From positions 1 through 7,035 of the forward strand of contig JACQRS010000363.1 in the NCBI GenBank assembly GCA_016206385.1: a DNA stretch of 7,035 nt, in the 5' to 3' direction. A model generated the notes under the pieces. It did not search any database, had not been told where the DNA came from, and was given only the letters and a program-made list of their open reading frames with translations. Within the stretch, counting starts at the first letter, position 1, and each line of letters opens with the position of its first letter. The translations under genes were made by a program, and so were the position numbers. Shown piece after piece: positions 1-5,823 of this stretch. The stretch comes from Candidatus Rokuibacteriota bacterium (GTDB taxonomy: Bacteria; Methylomirabilota; Methylomirabilia; Rokubacteriales; CSP1-6).

Positions 1-188
1 CCTCGGGCGGGCTCAAGTCCTGCGGCCACCCGATCGGCGCCTCGGGCGTCCGCATGATCAACAACATCCACGACCAGCTCCTGGGACGCGCGGGAAAGAT
101 GCAGGTCCAGGGGGCCAGGATGGGGCTGGCCCACAACCTGGGCGGGCCGGGCGCTGTCTCCGCTGTCGCGGTTCTCTCTCAACCGTAG
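1..188 (+). CDS. C-terminal end of an SCP-x/lipid-transfer-type thiolase (acetyl-CoA acetyltransferase family), 5' truncated
   Basis: The reading frame enters at base 3 and ends at TAG 186-188, giving about 61 residues. The visible part starts GGLKSCGHPIGASG, the thiolase active-site loop whose His (in GHP) activates the nucleophilic Cys. It ends with HNLGGPGAVSAVAVL, the Asn-Leu-Gly-Gly terminal motif typical of SCP2/lipid-transfer-type thiolases rather than the CxGxG ending of classical thiolases. Members cleave or condense 3-ketoacyl-CoA, including branched or steroid-derived substrates. The N-terminal half with the nucleophilic Cys is outside the window, so activity and exact subfamily cannot be judged. 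The patatin gene follows after 24 bases on the same strand, so co-transcription is likely. Confidence 0.88.
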   Translation, partial: SGGLKSCGHPIGASGVRMINNIHDQLLGRAGKMQVQGARMGLAHNLGGPGAVSAVAVLSQP

Positions 189-212
189 GCCGACGTCTCA
201 CCGTGCTCTGTC

Positions 213-1181
213 ATGGGCCAGGGCCCCTGGCGCTGGGTGCTCCTCCTCGTCGGGGGGTGCCTCCTCGCGAGGGGACCCGCTGCCTCGGCCGCCGGCTCCT
301 GTGAGCCGGGCCCGCTCGCCAAGCCCCCCGCCCAGGTCCGGACGGCACTGATCTTCTCCGGCGGCGGCGCCAAGGGCGCCTGGGAGGCCGGGATCGCTGC
401 CGAGGTGGTGGCCAAGGGCGTCCCGCTGGCCCTCGTGGCGGGCACCTCGGCCGGCGCGCTCAACGCGACGCTCGTGGCTGCGGGCCAGGTGGATCAGCTG
501 GAGAAGCTCTGGCGCGGGATCACCCGGGAACAGGTCTTCTTCCTCCGGCCGTCTGTGTTCTTTGCCGGGCTTCTGCCGGGGTGGCTGACCCTCTGGCAGG
601 TGAACCGGGCGGGCTCGCTCTTCGATTCGAGCCCGCTCCGCGCGCTCATCGAGGCGAACCTGGACGTGGAGCGGCTCCGCCGGTCGCCGATCCGGCTCCT
701 CATCGTCGCCGTGGACCTCGAGCGGCGCACCAAGCGGCTGTTTGACAACCACTCCGTGACGGTGGACGCGCTCATGGCGAGCGTGGCGGTTCCCGGGGCC
801 TTCCCGCCGGTGGCGGTGGACGGTCGTCTCTTCGTCGACGGCGGGCTCACGGGAAGGGCACCGGTGCTCGACGCGCTTGAATCGGGGGGCCCCGTGGATC
901 GGGCGCTCGTGACCATGAGCTACGCGGCGGGGGAGGGGGGCGCGCCCCCTACCACGATCCGGCGCGCGGTGGAGGAGGCGTTCGAGATGGGGATGACCCA
1001 TCAGATCCAGCGCGACGTGGAGCTGAGTCGCCTGAAGCACCCGCAGGTGGAGCTCCACCTCCTCACCCCCTCGGCCCCGCTGCTGCTCCGGCCCCTGGAG
1101 CTCGAGCCAGACGCATCTACCCGGGCCCTGGAACGTGGAAAATCGGACGGTCTGGCGTGCCTCACCCGGCTGGGATACTAA
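213..1181 (+). CDS. Exported patatin-like phospholipase / lipid acyl hydrolase
   Basis: 322 residues. The core motifs of a patatin Ser-Asp hydrolase are present: glycine-rich oxyanion loop GGGAKG (residues 50-55), nucleophile elbow GTSAG with Ser79 (77-81), and DGG with catalytic Asp209 (209-211). Such enzymes cleave fatty acyl groups from phospholipids or other lipid esters. The N-terminus has a hydrophobic stretch (about 8-19) and a possible signal-peptidase I site near the ASAAG sequence (about 24-28). An imperfect lipobox, VGGC with Cys16, would alternatively make it a lipoprotein. Either way it is predicted to leave the cytoplasm. There is no beta-barrel extension, so it is not a full-length PlpD-type autotransporter. 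ATG 213 is the only start that keeps the whole signal sequence; its ribosome site is weak, so coupling to the thiolase gene is possible. The substrate cannot be told from sequence. Confidence 0.9.
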   Translation: MGQGPWRWVLLLVGGCLLARGPAASAAGSCEPGPLAKPPAQVRTALIFSGGGAKGAWEAGIAAEVVAKGVPLALVAGTSAGALNATLVAAGQVDQLEKLWRGITREQVFFLRPSVFFAGLLPGWLTLWQVNRAGSLFDSSPLRALIEANLDVERLRRSPIRLLIVAVDLERRTKRLFDNHSVTVDALMASVAVPGAFPPVAVDGRLFVDGGLTGRAPVLDALESGGPVDRALVTMSYAAGEGGAPPTTIRRAVEEAFEMGMTHQIQRDVELSRLKHPQVELHLLTPSAPLLLRPLELEPDASTRALERGKSDGLACLTRLGY

Positions 1182-1203
1182 TCGTGCACACGGAGGACAC
1201 AGA

Positions 1204-1551
1204 ATGGCTGAGCTGACCAAGCGCTACATCGTGATGACCATGGCCACCGAGGCCCCGTTCGATCTCACCGACGCCGACGGCGTGTTCGTGCTGAAGCCCT
1301 GGAAGGACCCGGCCGCGCTCTGCGCCCTGGAAGCCTACCGGGACCACTGCTACCCGGAGCTGGCCCGCGAGCTGGACGCCTGGATCCGCACCATCAAGGC
1401 CGGGCCCGCGGTGCGGGGCGGGGTGGGAAAGCGCAACGAGCCATACCTGAAGGCGGCGGGACCACCGGCCGCGGCCAGGCCGACAGCGAAGGCCAAGGCC
1501 AAGAAGAAGCCGGCTTCGAAGAAGAAGACCGTGAAGAAGCGCAAGCGATAG
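1204..1551 (+). CDS. Small protein of unknown function with a histone-H1-like Lys/Ala tail
   Basis: 115 residues; family not recognised. Two parts are visible. Residues 1-83 look folded, with hydrophobic segments, two Trp (34, 60) and two Cys (40, 49). Residues 84-115 are a low-complexity Ala/Pro/Lys tail with 11 lysines in the last 20 residues, ending KKRKR. Such tails are typical of bacterial nucleoid or RNA-binding proteins (H1-like, AlgP-like) and are disordered; nucleic-acid binding is an inference from this tail only. ATG 1204 is chosen because GGAGG (1192-1196) lies 7 bases upstream. An in-frame ATG at 1135 lies inside the patatin gene and has no such site. The gap to the patatin stop is 22 bases. 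The next gene downstream encodes a sirtuin, which could act on this tail. Confidence 0.8.
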   Translation: MAELTKRYIVMTMATEAPFDLTDADGVFVLKPWKDPAALCALEAYRDHCYPELARELDAWIRTIKAGPAVRGGVGKRNEPYLKAAGPPAAARPTAKAKAKKKPASKKKTVKKRKR

Positions 1552-1562
1552 GGGATGTCCGA

Positions 1563-1581
1563 GCGCGGGCTTTGCCCGCGC
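1563..1581 (+). terminator. Perfect 8-bp hairpin after the Lys-tail gene; possible transcription end or repeat arm
   Basis: GCGCGGGC (1563-1570) and GCCCGCGC (1574-1581) are exact reverse complements around a TTT loop. It starts 11 bases after the Lys-tail stop codon. No T run follows, so it is not a canonical intrinsic terminator. It may instead stabilise the 3' end of the upstream mRNA, or be one arm of the palindrome-rich repeat that fills this spacer. Confidence 0.45.
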
Positions 1582-1602
1582 AACCGAGGGGGGAGGTACA
1601 CT
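1572..1602 (+). promoter_or_regulatory. Weak sigma70-like promoter candidate before the sirtuin gene
   Basis: TTGCCC (1572-1577) and TACACT (1597-1602) each match 4 of 6 consensus bases. The 19-base spacing is longer than the preferred 17. It would give the sirtuin-SDR pair its own transcript with a leader of about 110 bases. The -35 box overlaps the 1563-1581 hairpin. GC-rich background makes chance matches likely. Confidence 0.22.
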
Positions 1603-1704
1603 CGCCTGCGGCTCGCGCTCTCCGCGGTCTCGCTGACGCGAAACCGCTTCGCGTGCGGAAGGGGCGGGTACCCGCGCCCGTCGGGCGTGGGTGCGCCCCC
1701 CTCC

Positions 1705-1712
1705 GAGAAGGG
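1705..1712 (+). promoter_or_regulatory. Ribosome binding site that decides the sirtuin start
   Basis: GAGAAGGG lies 7 bases before ATG 1720. It supports that ATG over the in-frame ATG at 1555, which would add 55 residues encoded by the palindromic spacer with no resemblance to sirtuin sequence. Confidence 0.6.
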
Positions 1713-1719
1713 TAGCGGG

Positions 1720-2505
1720 ATGCGAGAGCTCGATCGCGTCGCGGAGCTGATCGTCCGGGCGGAGCGGCCCGTCGTCTTCACCGGTGCCGGGGTGAGCACC
1801 GAGTCGGGGATCCCCGACTTCAGAAGCCCGGGCGGGATCTGGGGCCGGTTCGACCCGGACGAGTTCACCTATCAGAACTTCATCGGCACCGAGGAGGGGC
1901 GCCGGAAGTACTGGCAGCTCGGCCGTCAGCTCTACGCCGTGGTGCGAAACGCCCGGCCCAACGCCGCCCACTACGCCATCGCCGAGCTCCATCGGCTGGG
2001 CAAGCTGGACTGCTGCATCACGCAGAACATCGACAACCTTCACCAGAAGGCCGGGCTTCCGCCCGAGAAGGTGATCGAGCTTCACGGCAACGCCACGCGC
2101 GCGCGTTGCCTCACCTGCGAGCGGCCCTACTCCCGCGACGAGATCCAGGAGTGGCTGGAGTCCGGGGTGTCCATCCCGGCCTGCACATCCTGCGCGGGGA
2201 TCATCAAGCCCAACACCATTCTCTTCGGCGAGGCGATGCCGGCGCGCGAGACCCTGGAGGCCGAGTCGCGGGCGAAGAGCTCCGATCTCTTCGTCGTGGT
2301 GGGCTCCTCACTGGTGGTCTCCCCCGCGGCGATGATGCCGCTCCACGCGAAACGGGCGGGCGCCAAGCTGGTCATCGTCAACCTCGCCGAGACGCCGCAC
2401 GATCCCTACGCCGATGTGCTGATCCAGGACAAGGCCGGCCCGGTGATGGCCGAGATCGTCAACCGGGTCAAGTCTCGCCTCGCGGGCTCGCGCAGCGTCC
2501 CATGA
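1720..2505 (+). CDS. Sir2-family NAD-dependent protein deacylase (sirtuin) with zinc site
   Basis: 261 residues, a single sirtuin catalytic domain. It removes acetyl or other acyl groups from lysines, consuming NAD and releasing nicotinamide and O-acyl-ADP-ribose; cytoplasmic. Motifs in order: GAGVSTESGIPDFRS (22-36) for NAD binding, TQNIDNLHQKAG (101-112), catalytic His122 in LHG, zinc cysteines C130/C133 and C155/C158, and GSSLVVSPA (195-203). Counting back without gaps from PNAAH (80-84) against E. coli CobB as I remember it, Arg69 matches the Arg of the Tyr-x-x-Arg desuccinylase pocket but Gln66 replaces the Tyr. Preference for succinyl/malonyl groups is therefore doubtful. The stop TGA overlaps the SDR start (ATGA), implying translational coupling. 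In-frame sequence upstream to 1555 is treated as spacer. Confidence 0.95.
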   Translation: MRELDRVAELIVRAERPVVFTGAGVSTESGIPDFRSPGGIWGRFDPDEFTYQNFIGTEEGRRKYWQLGRQLYAVVRNARPNAAHYAIAELHRLGKLDCCITQNIDNLHQKAGLPPEKVIELHGNATRARCLTCERPYSRDEIQEWLESGVSIPACTSCAGIIKPNTILFGEAMPARETLEAESRAKSSDLFVVVGSSLVVSPAAMMPLHAKRAGAKLVIVNLAETPHDPYADVLIQDKAGPVMAEIVNRVKSRLAGSRSVP

Positions 2506-3302
2506 GGCTCGCCGACAGGGTGGCGGTCGTTACGGGCGGGGGGCGGGGCATTGGCCGGGCGATCGCCCTGGCCTTCGCCCGGGAAGGGGCGCGCCTGGCC
2601 GTGGTCTCCGACGTGGAGCCGGAGGTCCAGTCCGTCGCCGACGAGGCGCGAGGGCTCGGCGTCAAGACCCTGGCGTTCAGGGCGGACGTGACCCGCTCGG
2701 AGCAGCTCGGGAGCATGCTGGAGAGCGTGCGCGGCCGGTTCGGCCGCCTCGACATCCTGGTGAACAACGCCGGGATCGTGGAGGCCGGCTGGCTCCTGGA
2801 GCAGCCCGAGTCTTCCTGGCGGCGCGTCATCGAGGTGAACCTGATCGGCACCTATCTGGCCACGCGCGCCGTGCTGCCGCAGATGATGAGCCAGCGGGAG
2901 GGGCGGATCATCAACATCGCCTCCGTCTACGGCCGCCACGGTGGCTTCGGCTTCGTCAGCGCCTATGTGGCCTCCAAGCACGGGGTCATCGGCCTGACGC
3001 GCGCCCTGGCCGCCGAGCTCGGAACCCTCGGCTACGCCGACATCACCGTGAACGCCATCTGCCCCGGGTACATCCGGGCGGGGATGGGAATCGCGCCCCA
3101 GAAGGTCCGGGACCGGGATGGCGACGTCCGCGAGATCCCGGGCGAGCAGCTCTTCGAGCGCTACTTCAAGCATCGGGTGCCCCAGCGGCGGATGCTGGAG
3201 GCCGAGGAGGTCGCCAACGTGGCGGTCTTCCTGGCTCTTCCCGAGAGCAAAGGGGTCACGGGTCAGGCGCTCAACATCGACGGCGGCTTTTTGATGAGCT
3301 GA
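2502..3302 (+). CDS. Short-chain dehydrogenase/reductase, FabG-like, probably NAD(H)-dependent
   Basis: 266 residues, usual length for a classical SDR. Cofactor loop TGGGRGIG (11-18), NNAG (88-91), and the catalytic set Asn113, Ser141, Tyr155 and Lys159 (YVASK) are all present, followed by PGY (188-190). Asp37 at the end of the second beta strand favours NAD(H) over NADP(H). It interconverts a hydroxyl and a keto group; the substrate is unknown. With crotonases and thiolase nearby, a 3-hydroxyacyl-CoA dehydrogenase role is plausible but unproven. A loop at about 192-220 (QKVRDRDGDVREIPGEQ) is longer than in short FabG proteins and would shape the substrate pocket. ATG 2502 overlaps the sirtuin stop; in-frame upstream sequence is the out-of-frame sirtuin and was excluded. 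Confidence 0.93.
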   Translation: MRLADRVAVVTGGGRGIGRAIALAFAREGARLAVVSDVEPEVQSVADEARGLGVKTLAFRADVTRSEQLGSMLESVRGRFGRLDILVNNAGIVEAGWLLEQPESSWRRVIEVNLIGTYLATRAVLPQMMSQREGRIINIASVYGRHGGFGFVSAYVASKHGVIGLTRALAAELGTLGYADITVNAICPGYIRAGMGIAPQKVRDRDGDVREIPGEQLFERYFKHRVPQRRMLEAEEVANVAVFLALPESKGVTGQALNIDGGFLMS

Positions 3303-3322
3303 GCGAACCAGCCGGGGCGCCG

Positions 3323-3336
3323 GCGGCCCGGGCCGC
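3323..3336. repeat. Exact 14-base GC palindrome after the SDR gene
   Basis: GCGGCCCGGGCCGC reads the same on both strands. It lies 20 bases past the SDR stop codon. As RNA it has no unpaired loop unless the centre opens, and no T run follows, so it is a weak terminator candidate. A dimeric regulator site or simple GC bias are the alternatives. Confidence 0.35.
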
Positions 3337-3350
3337 GTCGCTCCCTCGCC

Positions 3351-3379
3351 TTGCGCTTCGCGCCCCCTCCCGTTATCCT
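3351..3379 (+). promoter_or_regulatory. Sigma70-like promoter candidate for the DehI-type gene
   Basis: TTGCGC (3351-3356) and TATCCT (3374-3379) are separated by exactly 17 bases, matching 3 and 4 of 6 consensus bases. Transcription would start near 3386, about 65 bases before ATG 3451. A 7-base inverted repeat, CCTGTGT (3377-3383) and ACACAGG (3417-3423), brackets the expected start and could be an operator or leader stem. It is the longest gap in the first half that sits after a probable transcript end, which fits a new transcription unit. Confidence 0.35.
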
Positions 3380-3450
3380 GTGTGCGGCGTTTTCCGCGCG
3401 TCAGGCACGGTGTTGGACACAGGGAGCCCGCTCCCGACAACGAGGGGATC

Positions 3451-4374
3451 ATGGCCGCCAAGGCTCCGCGACAGTACTGGCAGCGGGCGGGCAAGGGCAA
3501 CGTCCAGCCCAAGCTGGTCATCCTCCAGGAGGATGAGGTCAGCGATGCCGTCCGCGAGTGCTTCGACGAGATCACCGCATCCCTCGGGTTCGCGCTGGTC
3601 AACGTCATCTTCCGGGCCTTCGCCAAGTACCCGCGGTTTCTGCGTCTTCAGTGGGACTTCCTCCGCCCCAACGCCCTGACCCAGGACTTCTTCGACAAGA
3701 CCGAGGTCATCCGCCGGCAGGCGCAGCTCATCATCCGGGAGCACTTCGCGGTGGGCGATCACCGGGCGGAGCTCCGAATGCGGGGCTCCTCCGACACCGC
3801 CATCAAGGAGATCAAGGCGGTTCTGGACTTCTTCCTCTACTGCGATCCCTTCCTCCTCCTGATGGCGTCGGCGCTTCAGTCGTCGCTGGCGGGCCAGCCG
3901 CTGCCCGGCAAGCCCTGGGCCCACCTGCTGCCCCACTACACCCACCCCACGCGGGTGCAGGAGGTGCGGCTCGTGGAGCTCGAGGGGGCGCTGCCCGGCA
4001 TCCAGACGGTGTACCGGGAGATCATCAAGGCCTCTGGGGTGCCCTTTGTCCCGTCCGATTACCGCGCCCTCGCGCGCTGGCCGGACTACCTGGAGCTGGC
4101 CTGGGAGGAATGGAACAAAAAAATTCCCACCCCCGCGTACCAGCGCGAGCTGCGGAAGCTCAACGAGCTGGCCGTGGCGCTGGCCCTGGATCTACCCTTT
4201 CCGTTCGCGATCAACTCCGGGACCCTCAAGCAGGCCGGGTTCACGCCCGTCCAGATCGCCGACATCCTCGCCACCGTGGATCTCTTCCAGGGGCTCGTGC
4301 CCGGCCTGATCACCACCACCGCGGCCTTCAAGATCGGCCTTGAAGGGGGAAACCAGCCCGGGCACCGCCTCTGA
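3451..4374 (+). CDS. DehI-family protein (group I 2-haloacid dehalogenase-like)
   Basis: 307 residues, close to the ~300 of DehI (PF10778-type). Characterised members hydrolyse 2-haloalkanoic acids to 2-hydroxy acids through an Asp-activated water. The protein is an internal tandem duplication, as in DehI: FRAFAKYPRFLRLQW (54-68) aligns without gaps to YRALARWPDYLELAW (204-218), offset 150. Later segments 84-140 and 233-292 also resemble each other. Asp203, just before YRALARWP, is my candidate for the DehI catalytic Asp189; the first repeat has Ile53 there, so only one half would be catalytic. Two residues earlier is Pro201, where I recall DehI having Ala and D-specific enzymes Asn. ATG 3451 has GAGGGG at 3442-3447; an in-frame ATG at 3382 lacks a ribosome site and lies in the spacer. 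The true substrate may be non-halogenated. Confidence 0.82.
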   Translation: MAAKAPRQYWQRAGKGNVQPKLVILQEDEVSDAVRECFDEITASLGFALVNVIFRAFAKYPRFLRLQWDFLRPNALTQDFFDKTEVIRRQAQLIIREHFAVGDHRAELRMRGSSDTAIKEIKAVLDFFLYCDPFLLLMASALQSSLAGQPLPGKPWAHLLPHYTHPTRVQEVRLVELEGALPGIQTVYREIIKASGVPFVPSDYRALARWPDYLELAWEEWNKKIPTPAYQRELRKLNELAVALALDLPFPFAINSGTLKQAGFTPVQIADILATVDLFQGLVPGLITTTAAFKIGLEGGNQPGHRL

Positions 4375-4445
4375 CATGCCACGCGGCTGGGGCTTCACGA
4401 TCGCCAGCCCGTCACCGATCATTCCCCGCGCGAAGGAGGTCTTCC

Positions 4446-5225
4446 ATGGCATCCGTGCTCTACGAGCAGAAAGACAAGATCGTCACCATCACCATCAACC
4501 GGCCCGAGGCCATGAACGCCATCGATCCGGAGACCCACCAGGCGATGATTGACGCCTGGACGCGGTTCAGGGACGATGCGTCCGCGTGGGTGGCGATCCT
4601 CACCGGCGCCGGTGAGAAGGCCTTCTCGGCGGGAGCGGACCTGAAGAAGATGATTCCGCGCGTCGTGGCGCCGGGTCACCGGCGGGATCACGAGCTGGGC
4701 CTTGGGGGAATCACCCGCGGGCTCGAGATCTGGAAGCCGATGATCGCGGCCGTCAACGGCCACTGCCTGGCCGGCGGCCTGGAGCTGGCTCTCGCCTGCG
4801 ACCTGCGCTTGGCCTCTCCCAACGCGACCTTCGGCCTCACGGAGGTGCGCTGGGCCATCATGCCGGGGGCGGGGGGAACCCAGCGGCTCCCCCGCGCTGT
4901 CCCGCTGGCCAAGGCTCTGGAGATGATCCTCATGGCCCAGAGCATCGACGCGGAGGAGGCGTATCGGATCGGCCTGGTGAACAAGGTGGTTCCGCTGCCG
5001 CAGCTGATGCCCACCGCCATGGAGTGGGCCCGGACCCTCTGCGAACGCGGTCCCCTCGCGGTGCGCGCCGCCAAGGAGGCGGTGATCCGCGGTCTTTCCC
5101 TGCCGCTGGCCGACGGCCTCAGGCTCGAAGCCTTCCTGTCCGGCACCCTCCGCGGCACCGAGGACGCCATCGAGGGACCGAAGGCCTTCGCGGAGAAGCG
5201 GAAGCCGGAGTTCAAGGCCCGATAG
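4446..5225 (+). CDS. Enoyl-CoA hydratase (crotonase family), both catalytic glutamates present
   Basis: 259 residues, full-length crotonase fold. It hydrates trans-2-enoyl-CoA to 3-hydroxyacyl-CoA in beta-oxidation-type pathways; cytoplasmic. Visible motifs: FSAGADLK (60-67) forming part of the oxyanion hole and CoA site, GHCLAGGLELALACD (105-119) with the second oxyanion glycine and Glu113, FGLTE with Glu133, and GAGGTQRLPR (141-150). Glu113 and Glu133 align with Glu144 and Glu164 of rat mitochondrial hydratase, so hydratase chemistry is expected. Chain-length preference cannot be read. The start is firm: AAGGAGGT (4433-4440) lies 5 bases before ATG 4446, the best ribosome site in the window, implying strong translation. 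The DehI-type gene ends 71 bases upstream; the Nudix gene begins 13 bases downstream. Confidence 0.93.
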   Translation: MASVLYEQKDKIVTITINRPEAMNAIDPETHQAMIDAWTRFRDDASAWVAILTGAGEKAFSAGADLKKMIPRVVAPGHRRDHELGLGGITRGLEIWKPMIAAVNGHCLAGGLELALACDLRLASPNATFGLTEVRWAIMPGAGGTQRLPRAVPLAKALEMILMAQSIDAEEAYRIGLVNKVVPLPQLMPTAMEWARTLCERGPLAVRAAKEAVIRGLSLPLADGLRLEAFLSGTLRGTEDAIEGPKAFAEKRKPEFKAR

Positions 5226-5238
5226 GGCCCGGACGGGC

Positions 5239-5823
5239 ATGGACACGGAGGCGCTGAAGAAGCGGATCGAAGCGGTGCTCGCTGGCCGGCCCCGCAGGGT
5301 CGTTGAGGAGGAAGGACTCGTGCCCGCTGCGGTGCTCCTCGCCATCACGGACCGCTCGGGTCCTCACATCCTCTTCACCAAGCGGAGCGAGCGGGTGGCC
5401 CACCACAAGGGGCAGATCTCCTTTCCGGGGGGCATCGTGGAGACCTGGGATGGCTCCAGGCTCGAGACCGCGCTCCGCGAGTGCCGGGAGGAGATCGGGC
5501 TGCCCGGCGACGCCGTGGAGATCCTGGGAACGCTGGACGACACCGAGACGCGGGCCACCCAGTTCGTCATCACGCCGTTCGTGGGCCTGGTGCGCGAGCC
5601 TCCTGCCTGGCGGCCGGACGGCAAGGAGATCGAGCGGGTCCTGGAGGTGCCGCTGTCCGGGCTCCTCGATCCGGCCGGCTTCCGCGTGGAGCTGTGGGAG
5701 CGCGGCGGCGAGCTGACGCCCGTGTACTTCTACGAGTACCAGGGCGAGGTGATCTGGGGCGCCACCGCGCGGATCCTCAAGCAGTTCCTGGACCTGGTCT
5801 TTCCGACCGGGGCCCCCGAGTGA
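5239..5823 (+). CDS. Nudix hydrolase, CoA pyrophosphatase (NudL/YeaB-like) family
   Basis: 194 residues. The stretch LFTKRSERVAHHKGQISFPGG (45-65, read as two parts LFTKRS and HHKGQISFPGG) is the signature upstream of the Nudix box in CoA pyrophosphatases. The Nudix box follows at about 65-88, with Asp71, Arg80-Glu81 and Glu84-Glu85 (REC-REEIGL) binding the metal. The Asp-plus-8 spacing to RE differs from the classical box but is the form I recall for NudL. The C-terminal WGATARIL (173-180) is also typical of that family. Members split CoA or acyl-CoA into 3',5'-ADP and (acyl-)phosphopantetheine. Its place between two acyl-CoA enzymes fits CoA housekeeping. ATG 5239 has only a poor ribosome site and is probably coupled to the upstream stop at 5223. 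Its TGA overlaps the next start. Confidence 0.92.
   Translation: MDTEALKKRIEAVLAGRPRRVVEEEGLVPAAVLLAITDRSGPHILFTKRSERVAHHKGQISFPGGIVETWDGSRLETALRECREEIGLPGDAVEILGTLDDTETRATQFVITPFVGLVREPPAWRPDGKEIERVLEVPLSGLLDPAGFRVELWERGGELTPVYFYEYQGEVIWGATARILKQFLDLVFPTGAPE

Larger units (their letters stand above)
1563..1704. repeat. Palindrome-rich spacer, possible dispersed intergenic repeat
   Basis: The 168-base spacer 1552-1719 contains nested inverted repeats: the 8-bp hairpin at 1563-1581; ACGCGAA/TTCGCGT (1636-1642/1648-1654); the exact 12-base palindrome GCGGGTACCCGC (1664-1675); GGGCG/CGCCC (1683-1687/1694-1698); and a long-range pair GAGGGGGG (1586-1593) with CCCCCCTC (1696-1703). That is far more symmetry than in the coding sequence around it, and resembles REP/BIME-type spacers. 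Only one copy is visible, so repetition in the genome is an inference. Confidence 0.45.

Noticed and set aside
198..1220. Long open frame on the minus strand (340 codons) opposite the patatin gene
   Set aside because: It is rich in Arg/His/Gly/Pro with no recognisable motif and mirrors a well-supported gene; long antisense frames are expected at this GC content.
1555..1719. 55-residue N-terminal extension of the sirtuin
   Set aside because: It is encoded by palindromic spacer, has no sirtuin similarity, and a ribosome site sits before ATG 1720.
2106..2501. In-frame upstream extension of the SDR by 132 codons
   Set aside because: This stretch is the sirtuin gene read in another frame; the SDR fold begins at ATG 2502.
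2406..3626. Minus-strand open frame of 406 codons opposite the sirtuin end and the SDR gene
   Set aside because: The SDR on the + strand has a full catalytic motif set; the antisense product shows no family features.
3558..4343. Alternative + strand frame of 261 codons inside the DehI-type gene
   Set aside because: Composition is Gly/Ala/Pro/Arg-rich without motifs, while the other frame shows the DehI duplication.
4385..4409. GGCTGG/CCAGCC inverted repeat before the first crotonase
   Set aside because: Six pairs with a 13-base loop is within chance for this composition, and the strong ribosome site downstream is not covered by it.
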